From: Pseudomonadota bacterium
GTDB taxonomy: Bacteria > Pseudomonadota > Gammaproteobacteria > Burkholderiales > Rhodocyclaceae
DNA: 40,893 bases
Reading direction: 5' to 3'
Assembly: GCA_029780075.1 (NCBI GenBank)
Contig: JAKOZI010000324.1
Location: 1 to 40,893, forward strand
Below, one piece after another: positions 35,348-40,893 of this stretch; positions within the stretch are counted from its first letter, which is position 1; each line of letters begins with the position of its first letter. A program made the position numbers and the translations under genes. The notes beneath the pieces were generated by a model. That model made no database searches, was not told the DNA's origin, and saw nothing but the letters and a program-made list of their open reading frames with translations.

Positions 35348-36217
35348 GTGCTCACTCTCTCCCGTCTTCTCAGTCGTCTGCCGCTATCGTGGCTGCATGC
35401 CTTTGGCGCCCTGCTCGGCTGGCTCACCTGGCTACTCTCGCCGACCTACCGCCGGCATCTGCGCGAGAACATGCAGCTCGCGCTGGGGGAAGCCGAGAGC
35501 CGGCGGCTGCGCGCCGCGGCCATCGGCGAAGCCGGCAAGGGCGCGCTCGAACTGACGCGCATCTGGCTGCAGCCGCTCGCCGAAACGGCCGCGCGGGTCG
35601 TCGAGGTCTCGGGCTGGGAACTGGTCGAGGCGGCGGCGCGGCGCGGCAGGGGGATCCTCTACCTGACGCCGCACCTGGGTTGTTTCGAGATCACCGCCCA
35701 GTACCTGTCTACGCACGCCCCGATCACCGTCCTCTACCGGCCGCCCCGGCAGGCCTGGTTGCAGTCGATGATCGAAGCCGGTCGGGCGCGCGCGCAGCTG
35801 CATCTGGCGGCCGCCGATCTGTCGGGCGTACGCAGCCTGCTCAAGGCACTCAAGCGCGGCGAGGCGGTTGGCATGCTGCCCGACCAGGCGCCGAAGACGG
35901 GCGAAGGTCGCTGGCTCGACTTCTTCGGCAAACCCGCCTATACCATGACCCTCGCCGCGCGCCTGGTCGACAGCGGCGCCAGCGTGATCATGGTCTGGGC
36001 GGAACGCCTGCCCGCGGGGCGCGGCTATCATTTCCATCTGCAGGAACCGACCCGACCGATCCGCGGCACAATCGAAGAACGCGCGCAACAGATCAATCAC
36101 GAGATCGAGCACCTGATCCGCCAGTGTCCCAGCCAGTATCTGTGGGGCTACAACCGCTACAAGGGGCGCCGCGGCAGCGAAGCGCCGCCGCTGCCGAACG
36201 CCGGCGGACCGGCGTGA
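35348..36217 (+). CDS. lpxL: Lipid A lauroyl acyltransferase-like protein (LpxL/HtrB family)
   Basis: A 289-aa inner-membrane acyltransferase that adds a secondary acyl chain to lipid A. An N-terminal hydrophobic helix (about 12-32; S-W-L-H-A-F-G-A-L-L-G-W-L-T) anchors it. The catalytic HX4E motif is H-L-G-C-F-E in L-T-P-H-L-G-C-F-E-I-T, followed by V-L-Y-R-P-P and L-P-D-Q-A-P-K-T-G-E-G. The frame is open from an ATG at 35258, but that codon lies upstream of the predicted transcription start and inside the metK leader DNA; the GTG at 35348 gives the usual family length. Divergent metK-lpxL order is common in betaproteobacteria. Confidence 0.88.
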   Translation: MLTLSRLLSRLPLSWLHAFGALLGWLTWLLSPTYRRHLRENMQLALGEAESRRLRAAAIGEAGKGALELTRIWLQPLAETAARVVEVSGWELVEAAARRGRGILYLTPHLGCFEITAQYLSTHAPITVLYRPPRQAWLQSMIEAGRARAQLHLAAADLSGVRSLLKALKRGEAVGMLPDQAPKTGEGRWLDFFGKPAYTMTLAARLVDSGASVIMVWAERLPAGRGYHFHLQEPTRPIRGTIEERAQQINHEIEHLIRQCPSQYLWGYNRYKGRRGSEAPPLPNAGGPA

Positions 36218-36269
36218 ACAGGCACGCGGCGCGGCGATCGTCGGATTGCCACCGCGCGGAAGGGCATTG

Positions 36270-37388
36270 ATGCACATTGCCTTCTGCCTGTACAAGTACT
36301 TCCCGTTCGGCGGCCTGCAGCGCGATTTTCTGCGCGTCGCGCTCGCCTGCCAGGCACGCGGCCACGCCATACGCGTCTACACGCTGGAATGGCGTGGCGA
36401 TGTCCCCGCCGGTTTCGAACTGGTGCTGGTGCCGGTACGCGCGCTGAGCAACTGCCGCCGTTATGCGAAATTCAGCACCTGGGTCGCGGCGCATCTGCAC
36501 GGCAATCCCGCCGACCGGCTGGTCGGGTTCAACAAGATGCCGGGCCTGGACGTCTATTTTGCCGCCGACCCCTGTTATGAAGACAAGGCACGCACCCTGC
36601 GCAACCCGCTGTACCGCCTCTCGGGGCGCTACCGTCATTTCGCCGCTTACGAGCGCGCAGTCTTCGGCGCGGAGAGCAGGACCGAGATCCTGATGATCTC
36701 GCCGCTGCAGATGCCGCTGTTCCAGAAGTACTACGGCACGCCCGACGCGCGCCTGCACCTGTTGCCGCCGGGAATCGCCGCCGACCGGCGGGCACCGAGC
36801 AACGCCGCAGCCATCCGGGCCGAGTTCCGCAGCGAGTTCGGCATCCAGGAGAACGACCTGCTGCTGTTGCAGATCGGCTCCGGATTCAAGACCAAGGGGC
36901 TGGACCGCAGCCTGAAGGCCCTTGCCGCCCTGCCGCAGACCCTGGCCAGGCGTTGCCGACTGATCGCCATCGGCGACGATGATCCCAGGCTTTTCCGCGC
37001 ACAGGCGCAGGCCCTGGCCGTCGCCGAGCGCGTCAGCATCCTGCGCGGGCGCAGCGACATCCTGCGCTTTCTGCTCGGCGCCGACCTGCTGGTGCATCCG
37101 GCGTACAACGAGAATACCGGCACGGTCCTGCTCGAAGCGGTGGTCGCCGGCTTGCCGGTGCTGACCACCGCCGTCTGCGGCTATGCCCACCACATCGCGG
37201 AGGCCGACGCCGGGGTGGTGGTCGCCGAACCGTTCACGCAGCACGCGCTCGACTACGCGCTGACGCGGATGCTGGACGACGAACCCGCGCGCCGGCGCTG
37301 GCGCGGCAACGCGCTCGCTTATGCCGGTCGGGCCGACATCTACAGCAATGCCGAACATGCGGCCGACGTGATCACCAGCGCGCGCTGA
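36270..37388 (+). CDS. waaG: LPS core glycosyltransferase, WaaG-like (family GT4)
   Basis: A 372-aa cytoplasmic-face glycosyltransferase. The N-terminal domain has I-A-F-C-L-Y-K-Y-F-P-F-G-G-L-Q-R-D-F, typical of WaaG, which adds the first glucose to heptose II of the LPS core. The C-terminal domain has L-L-L-L-Q-I-G-S-G-F-K-T-K-G-L-D-R and the donor-binding H-P-A-Y-N-E-N-T-G-T-V-L-L-E-A-V (the E-X7-E element) near 285-300. The ATG at 36270 was chosen because family likeness begins there. Its stop overlaps the next start (TGATG), so it is coupled to waaP. The sugar actually transferred is not known. Confidence 0.9.
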   Translation: MHIAFCLYKYFPFGGLQRDFLRVALACQARGHAIRVYTLEWRGDVPAGFELVLVPVRALSNCRRYAKFSTWVAAHLHGNPADRLVGFNKMPGLDVYFAADPCYEDKARTLRNPLYRLSGRYRHFAAYERAVFGAESRTEILMISPLQMPLFQKYYGTPDARLHLLPPGIAADRRAPSNAAAIRAEFRSEFGIQENDLLLLQIGSGFKTKGLDRSLKALAALPQTLARRCRLIAIGDDDPRLFRAQAQALAVAERVSILRGRSDILRFLLGADLLVHPAYNENTGTVLLEAVVAGLPVLTTAVCGYAHHIAEADAGVVVAEPFTQHALDYALTRMLDDEPARRRWRGNALAYAGRADIYSNAEHAADVITSAR

Positions 37389-38212
37389 TGGACGCCGGCC
37401 AAGTCTTTCTCGACGAACCGTTCCGCTCGTTGTGGGCCGGCAGGGACCCGTTCGTTGCCGTCGAGGCGCTCGCCGGCGAGGTCTACCGCGAACTGGAAGG
37501 GCGACGCACGCTGCGCACCGAGGTCGCCGGGCGCGGCTACTTCGTGAAGATCCATCGCGGCATCGGCTGGGCCGAAATCGCCAAGAACCTCGCCTCGCTG
37601 CGCCTGCCCGTGCTTGGAGCGGCGAACGAGTGGCTGGCGATCCAGCGCCTGCGCGATCTCGGGGTGGACAGCATGCGCGCTGTCGCCTTCGGCCTGCGCG
37701 GCCGCAATCCGGCGCGGCAACGGTCGTTCATCATTACCGAGGAACTGGCGCCGACGATCAGTCTCGAGGACTACTGCCTGGGCTGGGCGGAACATCCCCC
37801 GTCGCTGCGCCTCAAGCGCGCGCTGCTGGTTGCCGTGGCGCAGGCGGCGCGGCGCATGCACCTGGGTGGCGTGAACCATCGGGACTTCTACATCTGCCAT
37901 TTTCTCCTGCATCTCCAGCCACCACCGACTGCCGACCGGCTGCGGCTGTCGCTGATCGACCTGCACCGGGCGCAGGTCCGGGACATCACGCCGCGCCGCT
38001 GGCGCGACAAGGACCTCGCCGCCCTGTATTTTTCGGTGCTCGACATGCCCCTCAGCCGCCACGACCGGCTGCGTTTTCTCTCCGCGTATTTCGCCCAGCC
38101 GCTGCGGCGGGTGCTGCACGACGAGGCGCCCCTGCTCGCCAGGCTGGCGAGCGAGGCACAGCGCCTGCAGGCGCGTTTCGCGCGCAAGTCGGCCGCCGGT
38201 GAAATGACATGA
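37388..38212 (+). CDS. waaP: LPS core heptose I kinase WaaP (RfaP)
   Basis: A 274-aa protein kinase-like enzyme that phosphorylates heptose I of the LPS inner core. The start matches WaaP (F-L-D-E-P-F-R-S-L-W-A-G-R-D-P-F). The ATP-lysine is in Y-F-V-K-I-H-R-G-I-G-W. The catalytic loop is G-V-N-H-R-D-F-Y-I-C-H-F, with the family-specific H-R-D-F-Y, and the metal-binding Asp is in L-S-L-I-D-L-H-R-A-Q-V-R. Full length. It is coupled by overlaps to both neighbours and is the first of three consecutive kinase-fold genes. Confidence 0.94.
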   Translation: MDAGQVFLDEPFRSLWAGRDPFVAVEALAGEVYRELEGRRTLRTEVAGRGYFVKIHRGIGWAEIAKNLASLRLPVLGAANEWLAIQRLRDLGVDSMRAVAFGLRGRNPARQRSFIITEELAPTISLEDYCLGWAEHPPSLRLKRALLVAVAQAARRMHLGGVNHRDFYICHFLLHLQPPPTADRLRLSLIDLHRAQVRDITPRRWRDKDLAALYFSVLDMPLSRHDRLRFLSAYFAQPLRRVLHDEAPLLARLASEAQRLQARFARKSAAGEMT

Positions 38213-38970
38213 TCGACTGGTGGATGAATCCGCAATACGCCTCGGCGGCAGCCCTGTTCGGCGATATCGATCGCGTCTTTGCGCTCGCCGGCGAGCGGAT
38301 CACCAGTGATTCGCTGAGCCGCGTGCTGCGTGTCAGCGCTGCCGGCAAGCGTTATTACGTCAAATGCTACAGCGGCACCGGGAAAAACCCGCTGCGCCGC
38401 TGGTTCGGCCTGCGCCGCTGGCTCGGTCCGCCGCGGGTGCGCGCCGAATGGCAGAACCTGCTGGCCTTCCGCGCCTGGGGAATTCCGACGGCGACGCTGG
38501 TCGCCTACGGCCTGGAACGCCGCTGCGGCGGCTTCAGCCGTGGCGCGCTGGTCACCGAGGAAATTCCCGACACGCTCGATCTGGCCGGAATGGCGCGGGC
38601 CGGCGACCCGCGCCTGCGCGACCGACGCTGGGTCGAACAGGTTTCCCGGCAGGTCGCCGACATCACGCGCACCCTGCACGCGGCACGTTTCGCGCACAAC
38701 GATCTCAAGTGGCGCAACCTGCTGGTCTCCGGCGGCGCCCAACCGACGGTTTACCTGATCGATTGTCCCTGCGGCGGCTTCTACCGCGGCGCGCTGCTCG
38801 ACTACCGGATGATCAAGGATCTCGCCTGCCTCGACAAGGTCGGCAGGAAGTGCCTGTCGCGCAGCCAGCGGCTGCGTTTCTACCTGGATTACACGCAACA
38901 CGCGCGCGCCACCGCCGACGACCGCCGGCGCATCGGCAGGATCGTGAACTTCTTCAATGGCCGCGACTAA
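38209..38970 (+). CDS. InaA/WaaP-family lipopolysaccharide kinase-like protein
   Basis: A 253-aa protein of the kinase fold. The ATP-lysine is in Y-Y-V-K-C-Y-S-G-T-G, the catalytic loop reads F-A-H-N-D-L-K-W-R-N-L-L, and the metal-binding motif is L-I-D-C-P-C-G (Asp retained). The gene starts on the ATGA overlap with waaP, so it is probably another core-sugar kinase acting at the same membrane face. Its acceptor cannot be told from sequence. The next gene starts 14 bases before its stop. Confidence 0.85.
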   Translation: MIDWWMNPQYASAAALFGDIDRVFALAGERITSDSLSRVLRVSAAGKRYYVKCYSGTGKNPLRRWFGLRRWLGPPRVRAEWQNLLAFRAWGIPTATLVAYGLERRCGGFSRGALVTEEIPDTLDLAGMARAGDPRLRDRRWVEQVSRQVADITRTLHAARFAHNDLKWRNLLVSGGAQPTVYLIDCPCGGFYRGALLDYRMIKDLACLDKVGRKCLSRSQRLRFYLDYTQHARATADDRRRIGRIVNFFNGRD

Positions 38971-40441
38971 GCCGCACGCACCGGCACCGGGAGCACGCCC
39001 TGGCGACGAGCCCCCCGCCCTGGTCGATGCCGCCACCCTGCGCACTGCCGGCCGCAACCCCGGGCTCCCCTTCCGGATCGCCCTGGCCGACGGCCGACAG
39101 CTCGGCATGCGCCGTCTGCTGCGCGTGCTGCCGGGCAAGCGGCTGGTCGGTGAAGCCGAAATCGATGGCTGCCGCGTCCTCGCCAAGCTCTTCGTCGGAC
39201 GACGCAGCGCGAAACACTGGCGGCAGGAACGCACCGGCCTCGCGGCACTGGCCGCGGCCGCCGTACCGACCCCGGCGCTGCTCGCCGCGACGCCGCTGGC
39301 CGGAGGCGGCCACGCACTGCTGACCGCCTTCCTCGATCCCGCCGAGACCCTTGCCGAGGCGTGGGCGCACCTGCCGCGGCAGTCGCCGGATGACGCCGCC
39401 GCCCTGGCCGTGCTGGCACCGGCTGTGCGCCTGCTGGGCCGCCTGCACGCCGCCGGCCTGGTCCAGGAAGACCTGCATCTCGGCAACTTCCTGCATCACG
39501 CCGGAGAAGTACTGGTCATCGACGGCGACGCGCTGCGCCGCGTCGGCCGCGGGCAGCCGCTGCCGATGGCACGCGCCTGCGACAATCTGGCGGTGCTGCT
39601 GGCGCAACTGCCTTCCGCATGGGACGAGCGGCTGAGCATCCTGCAAGCCCCCTATGGCGCCGCCGCGGCGAGCGCCTTTCCCGATCCGCAGGCCCTGCGC
39701 GCCAGGATCGCGCACGTACGGGCCTGGCGCCTCCGCGACTTTCTCGGAAAAACCGTGCGTGACTGCACGCTGTTTGCGGTCGAACACACGCTGACCCGGT
39801 TCACGGCCGTGCTGCGCCGCCAGGCCGACGCGCTGGCCGCCCTGCTGGCGGCCCCGGATGCCGCGCTCGACAGCGCCGTGGTGCTCAAGGACGGCGGCAC
39901 CTGCACGGTGGCCAGGATCGTGGTCGACGAGCGGGTGCTGCTGCTCAAGCGTTACAACCTGAAGAGCCTGGGGCACGCCCTGAACCGCTGCTGGCGACCG
40001 AGCCGGGCCTGGCACTCGTGGCGCGAAGCGCATCGCCTGCAGTTCCTCGGCATCCCGACACCGACACCGCTGGCACTGGTCGAGGAACGCATCGGGCCGC
40101 TGCGCCGGCGCGCCTGGCTGATCAGCGAATTCTGCAGCGGGCCGAACCTGCTAAGCCACCTCGCCGCCGACCGCGAACCGCCGGCCGCCGAGGCCGCGGC
40201 GATCGTCAGCCTGTTCGCGGCCATGCACCGGCAGCGGATCAGCCATGGCGACCTGAAGGCAACGAATCTGCTGTGGCATGCCGGCCAGGTGCTGCTCATC
40301 GACCTCGATGCCGTCGTCCAGCACCGCTCGCTGGCGGCACATGCCCGCGCCTGGCGGCGCGATCGCACCCGCCTGCTGCGCAACTGGCCGGCCGATTGCG
40401 TTCTGCAGCGCTGGCTCGACGCGCGCCTGCCGCCGGCCTGA
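38957..40441 (+). CDS. Tandem-kinase protein: two InaA/WaaP-like kinase domains in one chain
   Basis: A 494-aa protein with two copies of the kinase fold. The first (about 30-240) has a catalytic loop L-V-Q-E-D-L-H-L-G-N-F-L with Gln-Glu where His-Gly is usual, but Asp and Asn kept, then V-L-V-I-D-G-D-A. The second (about 300-490) has the lysine in L-L-L-K-R-Y-N, the canonical I-S-H-G-D-L-K-A-T-N-L-L, then V-L-L-I-D-L-D-A-V. Both halves could be active, with the first more divergent. The overlap with the previous gene and the waaG-waaP context suggest LPS-core phosphorylation, but a regulatory first domain is possible. No membrane segment. Confidence 0.82.
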   Translation: MAATKPHAPAPGARPGDEPPALVDAATLRTAGRNPGLPFRIALADGRQLGMRRLLRVLPGKRLVGEAEIDGCRVLAKLFVGRRSAKHWRQERTGLAALAAAAVPTPALLAATPLAGGGHALLTAFLDPAETLAEAWAHLPRQSPDDAAALAVLAPAVRLLGRLHAAGLVQEDLHLGNFLHHAGEVLVIDGDALRRVGRGQPLPMARACDNLAVLLAQLPSAWDERLSILQAPYGAAAASAFPDPQALRARIAHVRAWRLRDFLGKTVRDCTLFAVEHTLTRFTAVLRRQADALAALLAAPDAALDSAVVLKDGGTCTVARIVVDERVLLLKRYNLKSLGHALNRCWRPSRAWHSWREAHRLQFLGIPTPTPLALVEERIGPLRRRAWLISEFCSGPNLLSHLAADREPPAAEAAAIVSLFAAMHRQRISHGDLKATNLLWHAGQVLLIDLDAVVQHRSLAAHARAWRRDRTRLLRNWPADCVLQRWLDARLPPA

Positions 40442-40571
40442 GCGATCAGAGGTAGCCGTGGGTCGCGCGCGATCGCTCCAGCTGGTCCATGTTCACGGAC
40501 GTGACGCCTGGCACCGCTACGGCACGGGCGGATTCCGCGCGAATCCCGAACGCCGTCAGACAACCATTTGA

Positions 40572-40893
40572 TTACACCAAGGCATTTTCATCGCTGAACT
40601 GCAGGGCATGCAGGCGGGCGTAGTGGCAGTTGCCGGCGAGCAGTTCGGCGTGCGTGCCGCGCTCGACGATGCGCCCCTGGTCCATGACCAGAATCAGGTC
40701 GGCCCTTTCGATGGTCGACAGGCGGTGGGCGATGACCAGCGTCGTCCGCCCGGTCATCACGCGGTCGAGCGCACTCTGGATGTGACGTTCCGACTCGGTG
40801 TCCAGCGCCGAAGTCGCCTCGTCGAGGATCAGGATCGGCGCATCCTTGAGCAGTGCCCGAGCAATCGCCAGGCGCTGCCGCTGCCCGCCGGAC
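40572..40893 (-). CDS. MsbA-like ABC exporter, C-terminal part of the ATPase domain
   Basis: The gene enters from beyond the right edge; its last 106 codons are visible. They include the signature [12 protein letters not shown], Walker [15 protein letters not shown], the switch histidine in V-I-A-H-R-L-S-T-I and the C-terminal [13 protein letters not shown]. This is the exporter type with fused membrane domain. The adjoining LPS-core genes favour MsbA, the lipid A-core flippase, but other exporters share these motifs. It is convergent with the tandem-kinase gene; the 130-base gap between them holds no clear terminator. Confidence 0.8.
   Translation of the reverse strand, partial: SGGQRQRLAIARALLKDAPILILDEATSALDTESERHIQSALDRVMTGRTTLVIAHRLSTIERADLILVMDQGRIVERGTHAELLAGNCHYARLHALQFSDENALV

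Noticed and set aside
1-40893. CRISPR arrays, tRNA or rRNA genes
   Set aside because: No regularly spaced direct repeats, no cloverleaf candidates with a T-loop/CCA pattern, and no rRNA-like stretches were noticed. This was a visual scan, not a model search.

Overview
The window is 40.9 kb of GC-rich DNA with dense coding on both strands. The gene content (divergent metK/lpxL, WaaG/WaaP-type LPS core genes, RlmD, TcdA, Kup, many PAS/GGDEF/EAL proteins) suggests a Gram-negative betaproteobacterium, most likely Rhodocyclales and possibly Accumulibacter-like. This assignment is by gene content and style only; there is no rRNA or tRNA to anchor it.

Layout. 1-1915 (+): end of a polar amino-acid ABC importer operon (binding protein, permease, ATPase). 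1955-7593 (-): kdpD-like kinase, kdpE, kup, a DUF7931-like gene and an EamA exporter; the two-component pair sits directly in front of a constitutive-type K+ transporter, with no kdpFABC in view. 8008-24734 (+): a 16.7 kb signalling cluster of six very large proteins plus one 52-aa ORF, mostly joined by 4-base start/stop overlaps. It holds a Cache-like/PAS/GAF kinase, a hemerythrin kinase, two GGDEF-EAL-receiver proteins, a PAS/GAF sensor without output domain, the small ORF, and a hybrid kinase whose first receiver lacks its aspartate. 24825-30565: housekeeping and single genes (rlmD, a PilZ flagellar-brake-like protein, a PfaD-family flavoprotein that appears C-terminally truncated, tcdA, an FKBP isomerase, a RluF-type pseudouridine synthase). 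30566-32539: a scar of probable phage-gene fragments on the minus strand next to a wrecked hybrid histidine kinase. 32598-35117 (-): an HD-GYP protein and metK. 35348-40441 (+): lpxL, then an LPS-core run of waaG, waaP and two further InaA-type kinase genes, one with two kinase domains in tandem. 40572-end (-): the end of an MsbA-like ABC exporter.

How the genes fit together. Cyclic-di-GMP is a recurrent theme: two proteins with complete EAL motifs, an HD-GYP protein and a PilZ effector lie within 26 kb, and the kinases of the cluster could phosphorylate the receivers of the EAL proteins. The right end is devoted to lipid A acylation, core assembly, core phosphorylation and probably export.

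The most interesting non-coding signal is the metK leader (about 35131-35259, minus strand). A near-consensus sigma-70 promoter starts an RNA that can form a 5' stem, an H-type pseudoknot with a following UAAA segment reminiscent of the SAM-II/SAM-V clan, and then an intrinsic-terminator-like hairpin nested in a 9-bp stem that covers the metK ribosome-binding site. This is a candidate SAM-responsive attenuator, inferred by eye.
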